Shown: positions 34,880 through 45,302 of the stretch, in pieces | Layout: every line of letters begins with the position of its first letter | How positions within the stretch are numbered: position 1 is the stretch's first letter | From: Algihabitans albus | GTDB taxonomy: Bacteria > Pseudomonadota > Alphaproteobacteria > Kiloniellales > DSM-21159 | DNA: 64,000 nucleotides | Assembly: GCF_003572205.1 (NCBI RefSeq) | Contig: NZ_QXNY01000004.1 | Span: 434,548 to 498,547 of the forward strand | Direction of reading: 5' to 3' | The notes under the pieces: generated by a model | The model's input: the letters and a program-made list of their open reading frames with translations, nothing else | Told to the model about the DNA's origin: nothing | The model's database searches: none | Made by a program: the position numbers and the translations under genes

Positions 34880-37516
34880 CTAAAGCGTGCGCGCCACCTC
34901 GACGATCTCGTAACACTCGATGCGATCGCCCTTCTGAATGTCCTGATAGTTCTCGAAGGCCATGCCGCACTCGTAGCCCTGCTGAACCTCGCGGACCTCG
35001 TCCTTGAAGCGGCGCAGGGTCTTCAGCACGCCGTCGTGGATGACCACGTCGTCACGGAGCAAGCGCACGCGTGCACCGCGCTTGACCTGCCCTTCCGTGA
35101 TCATACAGCCCGCGACCTTGCCGGACTTCGAGACGCTGAAGACCTCCCGGATCTCCGCGTAGCCCAGGAACCGCTCGTTCTGTTCGGGCGCCAACATGCC
35201 GGACAGAGCCTGCTTCATGTCGTCGATCAGCTCGTAGATGATCGAGTAGTAGCGGATATCGACGCCGTCGCGTCGCGCCAGCTCCCGCGCCTGGGCATTG
35301 GCGCGAACGTTGAAGGCGAGGATGATCGCCTCGGACGCCCTGGAGAGCGTGATGTCCGACTCGTTGATACCGCCGACGCCCGAGTGCAGAACCTGCACGC
35401 GCACTTCGTCGGTCCCCAGGCGGTTCAGCGCTCCCAGGATGGCCTCGAGCGAGCCATGCACGTCGGTCTTGATGACCACTGGCAGGCTTTGGGCCTCGCC
35501 CTCCTTGATCTTGGAGAGCATCTGGTCGAGCGTTCCGCGTCCCTGGGATGCGAGCTCCGTTTGGCGGCGCTTTTCGTGGCGGAAGGCGGCAACCTCACGG
35601 GCGCGCGCGTCGTCTTCCACCACGATCAACTCGTCGCCGGCCTCCGGGGTGCCCGAGAGGCCGAGAACCTCGACCGGCTCCGAGGGGCCGGCGGACTTCA
35701 CCTGCTCGCCGCGGTCGTTGATCAGGGCGCGGACGCGCCCGGACTCGGATCCGGCGACGAAGATGTCGCCGACCTTGAGCGACCCGCGCCGCACCAGCAC
35801 GGTAGCAACGGACCCTCGGCCCTGCTCCAGTTTGGCTTCGACGACCACGCCCTCGGCCCGCCGGTCGGCATTGGCCGTCAGCTCCATGAGTTCGGCCTGC
35901 AGGACGATCGACTCTTCCAGATCGTCCAGTCCCAGACCGGTGGTCGCCGAGACCGGTACGCAGATGATGTCGCCGCCCATGTCTTCGGGCACCAACTCGT
36001 GCTGCAGCAGCTCGTTCTTGACCCGGTCCGGGTTGGCGTCCGGCTTGTCCATCTTGTTGATCGCCACGATGATCGGCTTCTCTGCCGCCTTCGCGTGGCT
36101 GATGGCCTCGACGGTCTGCGCCATGATGCCGTCGTCGGCGGCGACCACCAGAATCACGATGTCGGTCACGTCGGCTCCGCGCGCTCGCATCTCCGTGAAG
36201 GCGGCGTGGCCAGGGGTGTCCAGGAAGGTCAGCTTGTTGCCGGCCGGCGTGACGATCTGGTAGGCGCCAATGTGCTGGGTGATGCCGCCGGCCTCGTGCG
36301 ACGCCACGTCGGTCTTACGCAGGGCGTCCAGCAAGCTGGTCTTGCCGTGGTCGACGTGGCCCATGATCGTAATGACCGGGGGGCGCCCCGACACGGCCCC
36401 ACCTTCATCGCCGTCGGGTGCCCGCAGACCGATCTCGATATCGTCGGCGGACACACGTTTGGCCTTGTGGCCAAACTCCTCCACCACAAGCTCGGCGGTA
36501 TCGGCGTCGATCGTCTGCGTGATGGTCGCCATGACGCCCATCTTGAACAAGGCCTTGACCACCTCGCCGCCACGTTCCGCCATGCGGTTGGCCAGCTCCT
36601 GCACCGTGATGGCCTCGGGCACGGTCACTTCGCGCAAAACCTTTGCGCCCTTCTGAAGCGCTTCGCGCGACTTCTGTTTCTCGCGCTCGCGCTGGCGCTT
36701 CAGCGCAGCTAGAGAGCGCACCCGCTCCTCGCTGTCGTCCTCCAGCGCCTGGCTGATGGTGAGCTTTCCCTGGCGCCGCCGAGGTTCGCCTTTCTTGGCG
36801 GTGGGCGCCGGAACCGGCTTGGCTTTGCTGCGCTTCTTGTTTTCCGCGCTTTCGGCTTCCTCGGCCGGCTTGCGCTTCGGTGCGGCTGCGCCTTCCTTCG
36901 GAGCCTGGGCCTGTTTGGCGGCAATCTCCTCGGGTGTCGGTACGGCCTGTTCCGGTGCGCTCTCCGCGGCCGGCGCCGCGGCTGTGGGGCTCGCGGCGGC
37001 GCGCGTGGCTTCTTCCTCGGCGGTCCGCTTCGCCTCTTCCGCCTCGAGGGCCTGACGTTCGGCTTCCTCGCGGGCGCGGCGCTCCGCCTCGACGGCTTCG
37101 CGCTGCTTGCGCTCCTCTTCCTCCTGGGCGCGGCGCTCGCGATCGACATGCGCCTGCTCGATGGCGCGTTGCCGCGCTTCCCGTTCCGCCGGTGTCAGGT
37201 TCGAGAGGTCTTCGAGCGGCGGCGGCGGAACTGCGACCGGTGCCGGGCTACTCGCACCGCCACTTGCAAAGGTGGTTTCGGCCTCTGCTTCGGCTTCGGA
37301 ACCGCCAGGGCGAACCTCCGCCATCTTTCCGCCTTCGCCGGCGCGATAGGTGCGCTTGCGCTTGACCTCGACCTGCACCGTTTTGGTGCGGCCGTGGCTG
37401 AAGGACTGGCGGACCTGACCCGTCTCGACCGTCTTCTTCAGTTCGAGTTTTTTCGACCGCCCAAGCGTGAGCGGCTTCTTTTCCCCGGACGTCTTCTCTT
37501 CTTTGGTCGTTGTCAT
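34880..37516 (-). CDS. infB: Translation initiation factor IF-2
   Basis: 878 residues. IF-2 is the GTPase that places initiator tRNA on the 30S subunit and promotes subunit joining. The N-terminal ~70 residues form the IF2-associated region ([26 protein letters not shown]), followed by ~220 residues of low-complexity Ala/Glu/Lys/Arg coiled segment. The G domain has G1 GHVDHGKTS (near 392), G3 DTPGHAAF (near 434) and G4 NKMD (near 485). Domains II, III and the fMet-tRNA-binding C2 follow, ending with [17 protein letters not shown]. ylxR lies 12 bases upstream. Confidence 0.97.
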   Translation of the reverse strand: MTTTKEEKTSGEKKPLTLGRSKKLELKKTVETGQVRQSFSHGRTKTVQVEVKRKRTYRAGEGGKMAEVRPGGSEAEAEAETTFASGGASSPAPVAVPPPPLEDLSNLTPAEREARQRAIEQAHVDRERRAQEEEERKQREAVEAERRAREEAERQALEAEEAKRTAEEEATRAAASPTAAAPAAESAPEQAVPTPEEIAAKQAQAPKEGAAAPKRKPAEEAESAENKKRSKAKPVPAPTAKKGEPRRRQGKLTISQALEDDSEERVRSLAALKRQREREKQKSREALQKGAKVLREVTVPEAITVQELANRMAERGGEVVKALFKMGVMATITQTIDADTAELVVEEFGHKAKRVSADDIEIGLRAPDGDEGGAVSGRPPVITIMGHVDHGKTSLLDALRKTDVASHEAGGITQHIGAYQIVTPAGNKLTFLDTPGHAAFTEMRARGADVTDIVILVVAADDGIMAQTVEAISHAKAAEKPIIVAINKMDKPDANPDRVKNELLQHELVPEDMGGDIICVPVSATTGLGLDDLEESIVLQAELMELTANADRRAEGVVVEAKLEQGRGSVATVLVRRGSLKVGDIFVAGSESGRVRALINDRGEQVKSAGPSEPVEVLGLSGTPEAGDELIVVEDDARAREVAAFRHEKRRQTELASQGRGTLDQMLSKIKEGEAQSLPVVIKTDVHGSLEAILGALNRLGTDEVRVQVLHSGVGGINESDITLSRASEAIILAFNVRANAQARELARRDGVDIRYYSIIYELIDDMKQALSGMLAPEQNERFLGYAEIREVFSVSKSGKVAGCMITEGQVKRGARVRLLRDDVVIHDGVLKTLRRFKDEVREVQQGYECGMAFENYQDIQKGDRIECYEIVEVARTL

Positions 37517-37528
37517 GGTCTCTCTAGT

Positions 37529-38248
37529 CTAACGCGTCTTGCGTTCACTGGCCGCCGCCTTTTGCGCGGCTGCAGCCGTTTCATAACTCAAGATCTGTTC
37601 CGTCGTCGAAGTTAATTGCTTGGCCAGTCCGCCGGGTGCGATCGCCACATGCACCGCGGTCGTCCGGCCGAAAGCTGCCCCAAGCTCCGCCTGACCGAAC
37701 ATTTCCACCAGTTTCGGGTGATGGCCGGCCGACTCCGGCAGGGTCTCACCGACCGCCGCGGCGATCCCTGCCAGCCGCTGCCGGCTGCCTTCCGAGCCGT
37801 CGGCAGCCTGTACGACAAGCGCCGCACGACCCTGTTCGATCCAGCTTTTCACCCGGTCGAACCCCGCGACCGCTTGGCCCGCGCGCTTGGCGAAGCCGAT
37901 TAGATCCAAGGCGCGTCGCCGCAGCAGTTCATCGACTCGTGCCGGCAGATCCTCAGGTACTTCGACCGTCTGCCGTGCCGCCTTGGCGAAGAGCTTCTTG
38001 GCGATCGCGGTCTCCAGAAGCGCCCGATCCGGTGTGACATAAAGCCCCCGGCCAGGCAGCTTTTCACTCAGATCCGGCACCAGCATGCCTTCGGGTGAGA
38101 CGACAAACCGCAGCAAACCGCCCTTTAGACGGCTGGCGCGGGTGACCAGACAGCGCCGCTGGGGCCCAGCCGTCTTCCGGCCAGGCGCGCCGTCGCCGCG
38201 TCGGATCTCCGAACGCTCGTCCTGCTGCGGGGGAGTCGTTACCTGCAT
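37529..38248 (-). CDS. YlxR (DUF448) / L7Ae-like RNA-binding fusion protein
   Basis: 239 residues with two domains. Residues ~28-105 are the YlxR/DUF448 domain (QRRCLVTRASRLKGGLLRFVVSPEG, then PGRGLYVTPDRALLETAIAKKLF). Residues ~108-215 are an L7Ae/L30e-like domain (DLIGFAKRAGQAVAGFDRVKSWIEQGRAALVVQAAD, then AELGAAFGRTTAVHVAI). This fusion is usual in alphaproteobacteria and sits between nusA and infB. It likely binds RNA or ribonucleoprotein during transcription/translation; YlxR homologues have been linked to RNase P and gene regulation, but the role here is inferred. Confidence 0.9.
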   Translation of the reverse strand: MQVTTPPQQDERSEIRRGDGAPGRKTAGPQRRCLVTRASRLKGGLLRFVVSPEGMLVPDLSEKLPGRGLYVTPDRALLETAIAKKLFAKAARQTVEVPEDLPARVDELLRRRALDLIGFAKRAGQAVAGFDRVKSWIEQGRAALVVQAADGSEGSRQRLAGIAAAVGETLPESAGHHPKLVEMFGQAELGAAFGRTTAVHVAIAPGGLAKQLTSTTEQILSYETAAAAQKAAASERKTR

Positions 38249-38267
38249 GCGGTCTCAGTCTGCTCCC

Positions 38268-39893
38268 TTAGACCTGGGGTCCCGGCTGCGCCGGATCTTC
38301 GCTGTCCTGACCGTCGACCTCCGCCGCGGAGTCTTCGGCAGAGTCCTTGGCCTCTCCATCTTGTCCGGCCGGGGCTTCGTCTCCAAACCAGTGAGCGCGC
38401 GCGGCCATGATGATGGCGTTGGCCTCCTCCTCGCTCGGGGCCTCGTCGCCCAGGATTTCGATCAACTCGTCGCTGGCGAGATCGCCAAGGTCGTCAAGCG
38501 TCTTGACCGCTTCGTAGGGTGCGGGCGGCTCACCGAGCTTGACCAGCATGGACGCGGTCAGACCCTCGATGGCGGCAATCTCGTCGCTGACCCCCATCTC
38601 CGCGCGCTTCGCGTCGAGCTGGCGTTCCTGCTCTTCCAGCCAGGTTTCGGCGCGCGCGCGCAGCTCCTCCGCCACTTCCTCGTCGAAGCCTTCGATGTCG
38701 ATGAGATCTTCGATCGGCACATAGGCGATCTGCTCGACCGAGGTGAAGCCTTCGGCGACCAGAAGGTGAGCGATGACGTCGTCGACATCCAGTGCCTCGA
38801 TGAAGAGCTGCGAGCGGTTGTGGAACTCCTGCTGGCGGCGCGCGCTTTCTTCCTCCTCGGTCAGGATATCGATATCCCAGCCGGTCAGTTGCGAAGCCAG
38901 GCGGACGTTCTGGCCACGCCGGCCGATGGCCAGCGACAGCTGTTCGTCGGGAACCACGACTTCGATGCGGCCCTGCTCCTCGTCGAGTACCACCTTGGTG
39001 ACTTCGGCCGGCGCCAAGGCGTTGACCACGAAGGTTGCCGGCTCGGGCGACCAGGGAATGATGTCGATCTTCTCGCCCTGCAGCTCGGCGACCACCGCTT
39101 GCACGCGGCTGCCGCGCATGCCGACGCAAGCGCCGACCGGATCGATCGAGTTGTCGTGGCTGATGACCGCGATCTTGGCACGGCTGCCCGGGTCCCGGGC
39201 AACCGCCTTGATCTCGATCACGCCGTCGTAGATCTCGGGGACCTCTTGGGCGAAGAGCTTTTTCATGAAATCGCCGCGGGTGCGCGAAACGAAGATCTGC
39301 GGACCGCGCGGCTCGCTGCGTACATCGTAGATATAGGCACGGACTCGGTCGCCGGTGCGGACGGACTCGCGCGGCAGAGTTTCGTCGCGCCGCATCAAGC
39401 CCTCGGCACGGCCCAAGTCGACTGTAACGTTGCCGAACTCGTTGCGTTTGACGATGCCGTTGACGATCTCGCCGATGCGGTCCTTGTATTCCTCGTACTG
39501 ACGGCCGCGTTCGGCGTCGCGGACGCGTTGCACGATGACCTGCTTGGCCGTCTGCGCGGCGATCCGCCCGAGGTCGATCGGCGGCAGCTCGTCGATCAGC
39601 TCGTCGCCCAGTTCGGCTTCCGGTTCGCGCAGCTTGGCGTTGGCGGGTGTGATCTCGGTGAATTCGTTCTCCACCGGATCGGCCACCGTCAGGTAGCGCC
39701 GCAGTTTTATCTCGCCGGTGCGGCGATCCATCTCGGCCCTGATATCGTGCTCGTGGCCGTACTTGGCCCGGCCCGCTTTCTGGATCGCCTGCTCCATGGC
39801 GACGATCACCTCATCGGGCTCGATGCCTTTTTCGCGCGCAACCGCTTCGGCCACTTGCAGCAGTTCGGTGCGATAGGTCGGCGTAGTGTCCAT
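38268..39893 (-). CDS. nusA: Transcription termination/antitermination factor NusA
   Basis: 541 residues. NusA binds RNA polymerase and nascent RNA to control pausing, termination and antitermination. The N-terminal RNAP-binding domain is followed by S1 near residues ~138-200 ([22 protein letters not shown]) and two KH domains near ~235-350 ([54 protein letters not shown]). Two helix-hairpin repeats (~370-500) and an acidic Asp/Glu-rich tail close it. It follows rimP in the operon with 19 bases between. Confidence 0.97.
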   Translation of the reverse strand: MDTTPTYRTELLQVAEAVAREKGIEPDEVIVAMEQAIQKAGRAKYGHEHDIRAEMDRRTGEIKLRRYLTVADPVENEFTEITPANAKLREPEAELGDELIDELPPIDLGRIAAQTAKQVIVQRVRDAERGRQYEEYKDRIGEIVNGIVKRNEFGNVTVDLGRAEGLMRRDETLPRESVRTGDRVRAYIYDVRSEPRGPQIFVSRTRGDFMKKLFAQEVPEIYDGVIEIKAVARDPGSRAKIAVISHDNSIDPVGACVGMRGSRVQAVVAELQGEKIDIIPWSPEPATFVVNALAPAEVTKVVLDEEQGRIEVVVPDEQLSLAIGRRGQNVRLASQLTGWDIDILTEEEESARRQQEFHNRSQLFIEALDVDDVIAHLLVAEGFTSVEQIAYVPIEDLIDIEGFDEEVAEELRARAETWLEEQERQLDAKRAEMGVSDEIAAIEGLTASMLVKLGEPPAPYEAVKTLDDLGDLASDELIEILGDEAPSEEEANAIIMAARAHWFGDEAPAGQDGEAKDSAEDSAAEVDGQDSEDPAQPGPQV

Positions 39894-39912
39894 CGCTTTT
39901 CGTCGTCCGTCC

Positions 39913-40503
39913 CTAGGTCTCCGACCGGCTCGGCGCCGTCCTCTTCAGCAACGCCTCGGTCATGATCAACTTCGCTTTGGCGATCCCAGCGAAGGGCAAG
40001 TGCTTGCGCCCCTCCTGCGTATCGATCACCACGTCCTGCCCCTCTACGCCGATCAGCGGCCCGCTGAAGCGGCGCTGGCCTTCGTGGAGGGCCACCAGTT
40101 CCACGCGAGCCTCGAAACCGGCCCAACGGGAGAAGTCCTTCAGCCGCGTCAGCGGCCGGTCGATCCCCGGCGAGGCCACCTCCAGGAGGTAGGCTTTCCC
40201 GATCGGGTCTTCTACGTCGAGCAGCGCTGAAACGGTGCGGCTGGCTTGCGCACAGTCCGCAACAGTCATGCTGCCGTCCGGCCGCTCCGCCAGAACCTGG
40301 AGCGTCAGCTTGAAGCCGCGACCGCCCGAAAGCTGCACGCGAACGACATGGAAGCCGAGATCCTCCAACGCCGGCGTAATCAGATCCGACACGATCGCCG
40401 ACTGAGCTGCATCGATACCGCCGGTTTCGCCGCCGGTCGAGCGCTCCGCGACACGCGCGCCCTTGGTCTCCCGATTGTCTCGCCTGCGGGCCGAACGCTT
40501 CAT
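39913..40503 (-). CDS. rimP: Ribosome maturation factor RimP
   Basis: 196 residues from the ATG at 40501-40503; GAGGAGG lies ~10 bases upstream, which decides against a GTG four codons earlier that the same sequence abuts. RimP acts in 30S maturation. The N-terminal domain (VSDLITPALEDLGFHVVRVQL, then MTVADCAQASRTVSALLD) and VASPGIDRPLTRLKDFSRWAG with EGRKHLPFAGIAKAKLI match the family. First gene of the rimP-nusA-ylxR-infB-rbfA-truB-rpsO-pnp operon. Its leader contains a strong hairpin ending eight bases before the ribosome-binding site. Confidence 0.94.
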   Translation of the reverse strand: MKRSARRRDNRETKGARVAERSTGGETGGIDAAQSAIVSDLITPALEDLGFHVVRVQLSGGRGFKLTLQVLAERPDGSMTVADCAQASRTVSALLDVEDPIGKAYLLEVASPGIDRPLTRLKDFSRWAGFEARVELVALHEGQRRFSGPLIGVEGQDVVIDTQEGRKHLPFAGIAKAKLIMTEALLKRTAPSRSET

Positions 40504-40527
40504 CGTCGCGGCCACCTCCTCGCAACG

Positions 40528-40567
40528 CCGGCCCGCCAGTCCCTAGCAATAAAAAATGGCGGGCCGG
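40528..40567 (-). promoter_or_regulatory. rimP leader hairpin, alternative to the trmB terminator
   Basis: Arms CCGGCCCGCCA (40528-40538) and TGGCGGGCCGG (40557-40567) form a perfect 11-bp stem with an 18-base loop that contains the six-T tract. It shares arm 40557-40564 with the terminator hairpin at 40551-40576, so the two cannot coexist. It ends just before the rimP Shine-Dalgarno sequence. Confidence 0.6.
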
Positions 40568-40576
40568 AGCCCACCA
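40551..40576 (-). terminator. Intrinsic terminator between trmB and rimP
   Basis: Minus-strand RNA: TGGTGGGC (40576-40569), loop TCCG, GCCCGCCA (40564-40557), then six T (40556-40551). An 8-bp stem with one G-U pair. Confidence 0.72.
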
Positions 40577-40677
40577 TATCGAGTGAGCCGACTCAAACAG
40601 AGAGCCTTCTCTATGGCAACCGCGAAGATAATCCCGGAGCGGTCGCCGTTTCAAGGCGCAAGCGAGCTTTCTCTCCG

Positions 40678-41370
40678 CTAGGTCCCCGAACGGGGCCGCC
40701 TACGGAAGCTCAGATAGATCGGCGTGCGACCGGCCGCGACGGCTTTGGCCTCGTACCTGGTCGGCGACCAATCGTCCGGGCGCCTGCAGGCGTCTTCGGC
40801 GCTAGTGGCGGTCCAAATGAACTCCGGGCGCTCCAGCAAACGGCTCAGCATCCAGGCCTGCATCTTCGGGTCGTCGCTGGCGGCCCGAAATTCCGCGTCG
40901 TCGCTCAGGGCGTGCGACAGCAGGTCCAGAGTTTCAGGCTGAAGAAAGCGCCTGGCGGCGTGGCGGCGCTTCGGCCAAGGGTCGGGAAACAGCAGGAACG
41001 CGCGCGCCAGGCTGCGGGCCGGCAGACGTTGGAGCAGCAGGCGAGCATCGGCGGTAAAGATGCGCACGTTCCTGAGAGCTTCGCTCTCGACGGCGCGCAA
41101 TAGGGTGGCGACGCCATTCTCGAACACTTCACAGCCGATCAGGCCGACGTCCGGACTCTCCGAAGCCTGGCGGGCCAGATGCTCACCGCCGCCGAAGCCG
41201 ATTTCGAGCCAGACCGCCGATGGCGGCGGATCGAACTGCGTTTTCGGGTCCAGCGTCGGCGCTTCCGGCAGTTCCAGGGCGAACTGCGGCAAGACGTCCT
41301 GCATCAGCCGCTGCAGGCCGGCCCGTAAAGGCCGGCCTTTGCGGCGTCCGTGAAGCTTCGCGTGAAGCAT
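40678..41370 (-). CDS. trmB: tRNA (guanine-N7)-methyltransferase
   Basis: 230 residues. TrmB makes m7G46 in tRNA with SAM. The SAM motif is AVWLEIGFGGGEHLARQA (residues ~52-70); the family's FPDPWPKRRHAARRF (near 128-142) is the catalytic/tRNA-binding loop, and SPTRYEAKAVAAGRTPIYLSF is the conserved C-terminus. It follows metK by 98 bases on the same strand and could use SAM made by the neighbouring enzyme. A terminator lies ~100 bases after the stop. Confidence 0.95.
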   Translation of the reverse strand: MLHAKLHGRRKGRPLRAGLQRLMQDVLPQFALELPEAPTLDPKTQFDPPPSAVWLEIGFGGGEHLARQASESPDVGLIGCEVFENGVATLLRAVESEALRNVRIFTADARLLLQRLPARSLARAFLLFPDPWPKRRHAARRFLQPETLDLLSHALSDDAEFRAASDDPKMQAWMLSRLLERPEFIWTATSAEDACRRPDDWSPTRYEAKAVAAGRTPIYLSFRRRPRSGT

Positions 41371-41468
41371 GGTGCGTACGTCTTAGGATGTTCAGGTCCA
41401 GGGCCGCGGCTCCGCCGGCCTCTTGACCGGGCTCCCGGCGCTCCTGATTTCGTCTGCTCGAGCGGGGT

Positions 41469-42644
<1,176 letters not shown>

Positions 42645-42662
42645 GTCTTATTCCTCCGCTCG

Positions 42663-42780
42663 CTAGACCCGGATTTCGGGACTTCTAGATGTCTACGATG
42701 AAGCGCCGAGGCCTCTATTCTGGGCGCCACGGTGTCGTGGCACCGGGCGGCTCACTGTGCGAATAGCGGATAGTAATCCG
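42663..42780 (-). promoter_or_regulatory. Structured metK leader (candidate cis-regulatory RNA)
   Basis: In minus-strand RNA, from 5' to 3': hairpin CGGAT-TACT-ATCCG (42780-42767); an outer helix CTATTC/GAATAG (42766-42761 with 42720-42715) enclosing a 9-bp stem GGTGCCACG-ACAC-CGTGGCGCC (42744-42723); then a two-step hairpin (42688-42663) with CTAGA/TCTAG and CCCG/CGGG stems that ends directly before the metK ribosome-binding site. A G-U pair in the 9-bp stem exists only in minus-strand RNA, supporting this orientation. No SAM-I, SAM-II or SAM/SAH consensus was recognised. Confidence 0.5.
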
Positions 42781-42900
42781 GTGCAGCTCAGAGCGCCGCC
42801 ACTTTGCAAAGAGGAGGTCGGAGGTGCAAGCCCGTAATGGGACATCCTGCGCATTTACATGGAGACAGCGGTGGGCAGCGGTGTGACCTTTTCTGGCCGA

Positions 42901-43374
42901 TCACTCCTCCGGATCGCGTCCGATGACTTCGTCGCTGCGCGCCGCTAGAGCCTTCGTCATCTCGAACAGCCGCTTACGCACTTGAGGGTCGTGGATTCGG
43001 TAGTAGGCGCGCACCAGTTCCAGGGTCTCGCGCTTGGCCATAGGATCGGGCTCGGCTTCGTAGGGCTCGGGCTGTTCGGCCAGGCCGCGCAGTTGACCCG
43101 GCGAGCGCACCGCCACCTCGTCGTGCATTTCCTCGAAGAAGAAATTGATGTCGGTGTCGAGCACGCGCGCCAAATCATAGAGCCGGCTTGCGCTCACCCG
43201 ATTGGCGCCTCTTTCATACTTCTGTACTTGCTGGAAGGTCAGGCCGATGGCCTCGCCGAGCTTCTCTTGGCTCATTCCCAAAAGAGTGCGGCGTTGCCGT
43301 ACTCTTTGGCCAACGTGCACATCCACTGGATTAGGCCCGTCGCCTCCTCGCCCTCTCGGACGTTGCGTAGTCAT
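42901..43374 (-). CDS. XRE-family helix-turn-helix regulator upstream of metK
   Basis: 157 residues. The Cro/cI helix-turn-helix covers ~20-78: VGQRVRQRRTLLGMSQEKLGEAIGLTFQQVQKYERGANRVSASRLYDLARVLD. A C-terminal ~75-residue helical extension (MAKRETLELVRAYYRIHDPQVRKRLFEMTKALA) is typical of the alphaproteobacterial regulators upstream of metK. The target is not established; the constant linkage to metK suggests control of SAM or methionine-related genes. Its upstream region is AT-rich with a near-palindrome at 43566-43583 that might be its operator. Confidence 0.88.
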   Translation of the reverse strand: MTTQRPRGRGGDGPNPVDVHVGQRVRQRRTLLGMSQEKLGEAIGLTFQQVQKYERGANRVSASRLYDLARVLDTDINFFFEEMHDEVAVRSPGQLRGLAEQPEPYEAEPDPMAKRETLELVRAYYRIHDPQVRKRLFEMTKALAARSDEVIGRDPEE

Positions 43375-43722
43375 CCCCGCATATGCCCCTGTCGCTGAAC
43401 GTTACCGATATCCAAGGCCTAGTCACACTTATGTATGCCGTCAACTATCTAATTTTGATACCACTTCGGAGCGAAACTGGGAAAAGAACACTTTTCGTTA
43501 CGCTAGTACTTTGTTGCGTTATTTAGAAGTACAAGCATTGGAACACCTGCTTTGCGTGAATTCACTCTGACATATATGTGAGAGCGCCTGACACTGCGGC
43601 ACCATCATCGCGTTATATCAGCCGAGGCAACGTTGTACAGCCAAGGTCGGGCTAATCTTTACGCTTATCGGATTGAATTATTGTAGAATTCGATGTAATT
43701 GACCGAAAATAACCGACCGAAT
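43375..43722. other. 348-bp gap between xre and lnt
   Basis: AT-rich compared with the surroundings. A TTGACG (minus, 43444-43439) may be the -35 of the xre promoter, but its -10 is poor. A near-perfect palindrome TCTGACATATATGTGAGA (43566-43583; 9-bp arms, one mismatch) is the clearest element. No gene or RNA is seen. It also contains the end region of the lnt operon without an evident terminator. Confidence 0.5.
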
Positions 43723-45297
43723 TTAGTCTGCGGGGGGCGCCTTTTTGGGGCGGCCAAGCAGAAGACCCGCGATCAGAAGCAACAGGATTATCGGTAAGAG
43801 AAACCAGCGCCCAAGACTTGCGTAGGGCGTCTCGGTCAAAGGCTCGGGCAAGGCCGCGTCGATGACGCCTTTGCTGTTGAGGCCGAGCCGGACCACGGTC
43901 CGACCGTAGGGGTCGATCACGGCCGAAATGCCTGTGTTGGCCGCGCGTACCAGCGGCAGCCCCTCCTCGACGGCGCGCAGACGGGCGGTTGCGAAGTGTT
44001 GATGCGGTCCGCTCGACGTGCCGAACCAAGCGTCATTGGTCAGATTCAGCAGCCAGTTCGGGCGGATGTCGGCAACGACGCGGCCGGAAAAGATCACCTC
44101 GTAGCAAACCAGCGGCCCGACTGCGGGAAGGCCGGGGATCTCCAGCGTGCGAAGGCCCGGACCCGGCGTGAAGTCCCGGCGCCCGCCGGTAATTTTGTCC
44201 ATACCGAACAGGCCGCGGAAGGGCACGTACTCTCCGAACGGCACCAGGTGGAACTTGTCGTAACGCGCGGCGATCTCTCCGTTCTGCTGAAGCGCCAGGA
44301 CCGAGTTGTAGACAAGGGTGTCGGGTCCCCGGGAGTCGTCGGCCTCGCTGTTGCGAAGGGGTGCTCCGAACAAGAAGACCGTGCCCGGTCGCGCCAGTTG
44401 CCCGAGTTCGTCGAGCAGGTCGCTGTCGCGGTCGAGCAGGAAAGGCACCGCCGTTTCCGGCCAGATCACGTGAGTGATCTCTTCCCAGCCAGGCGACATG
44501 GAAAGGGTGGCCTGATCGCGCAGGTGCTGCAGACGCAGCTCGCGCTGCCATTTGGTCTCTTGAGCGATGTTCGGCTGGACGATGCGCAGGCGGAGATCCG
44601 GCACCGCCGGCTCGCCCGTCGGTGGGGCGAAACCCAAACGCAGCGACCCGCCGGCGGCCGCCAGCAGCAAGAGACCGTAGGCGGCGATCGTAACGCCCCA
44701 GCGCCGCAATCCGACTCCGCGATCTATCAGTGTCGCCGGCGCGGTCGCGGCCAGCAGAGTCAGGACCGAAAGCAGCCAGACGCCACCGAGTGCGGCCGGC
44801 TGAAGCATGATGTCCGAGAAACTCCAGACGCTGCCGACGAGGTTCCAGGGAAAGCCCGTCAGAACCCAGCTACGTAGCCACTCGGCCGTAAGCCAGGCTG
44901 CCGTCAGGAGAAAGATACGGCCGGGTCCGTGCCAGCCCAGCGACCAGGCCGCCAGGGTGGCACCTCCGGTGAAGATCGCAAGTCCGACAGACAAGCCGCC
45001 CACGGCGATCGGCAGAAACCACCAGAAGGCCGCGAAATCGACCGTCATGGCGATGCCGACCCAGTAGAGGCCGGCCAGGAAATAGCCGGCCCCGAAGGCC
45101 CAGCCGAGGCCGAAGGCGGCGGAACGCGTGGTGGCGCCATCCATCAGCCAGACCAGGCCGACGAAGGCCGGGATCAAGAGCGGCACCAGGTAGAGCGGCG
45201 GCAAGGCGCCCGCCGCCACAACGCCGAGCAGCACGCCGAGCGCCAGTCGTCGTCGCCCCTTCAGATGCGACAGACGTGCCGCCAAGGCAGACAGCAT
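43723..45297 (-). CDS. lnt: Apolipoprotein N-acyltransferase
   Basis: 524 residues from the ATG at 45295-45297. Lnt adds the third acyl chain to lipoproteins at the periplasmic face of the inner membrane. About six N-terminal helices (LALGVLLGVVAAGALPP to VWLLSVLTLLAATAPATLI) precede a nitrilase-fold domain. The catalytic triad is complete: E281 (VIWPETAVPF), K348 (RYDKFHLVPFGEYVPFR), C398 (GPLVCYEVIF). A last membrane helix (WFLLPIILLLLIAGLLLG) ends in a basic tail. It follows corC by five bases; corC and lnt are paired in most Gram-negatives. Confidence 0.96.
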   Translation of the reverse strand: MLSALAARLSHLKGRRRLALGVLLGVVAAGALPPLYLVPLLIPAFVGLVWLMDGATTRSAAFGLGWAFGAGYFLAGLYWVGIAMTVDFAAFWWFLPIAVGGLSVGLAIFTGGATLAAWSLGWHGPGRIFLLTAAWLTAEWLRSWVLTGFPWNLVGSVWSFSDIMLQPAALGGVWLLSVLTLLAATAPATLIDRGVGLRRWGVTIAAYGLLLLAAAGGSLRLGFAPPTGEPAVPDLRLRIVQPNIAQETKWQRELRLQHLRDQATLSMSPGWEEITHVIWPETAVPFLLDRDSDLLDELGQLARPGTVFLFGAPLRNSEADDSRGPDTLVYNSVLALQQNGEIAARYDKFHLVPFGEYVPFRGLFGMDKITGGRRDFTPGPGLRTLEIPGLPAVGPLVCYEVIFSGRVVADIRPNWLLNLTNDAWFGTSSGPHQHFATARLRAVEEGLPLVRAANTGISAVIDPYGRTVVRLGLNSKGVIDAALPEPLTETPYASLGRWFLLPIILLLLIAGLLLGRPKKAPPAD

Positions 45298-45302
45298 CGC
45301 GC

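Noticed and set aside
34202-36712. 836-residue open frame antisense to infB
   Set aside because: Mirror of the conserved IF-2 G domain; composition is that of a shadow frame.
38085-39965. 626-residue open frame antisense to nusA
   Set aside because: Entirely opposite nusA; no homology features, no ribosome site.
41310-41345. GGCCGGCC palindromes near the start of trmB
   Set aside because: Inside the coding region and explained by GC-rich codons; not a terminator.
42767-42860. Plus-strand resemblance to a cobalamin riboswitch (AATCC ... GCCGCCACT ... stretch)
   Set aside because: Core elements are out of order or missing and no plus-strand gene follows; the structure is better supported as the minus-strand metK leader.
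42645-42900. Known SAM-II or SAM/SAH riboswitch upstream of metK
   Set aside because: Neither conserved core was found on the metK strand.
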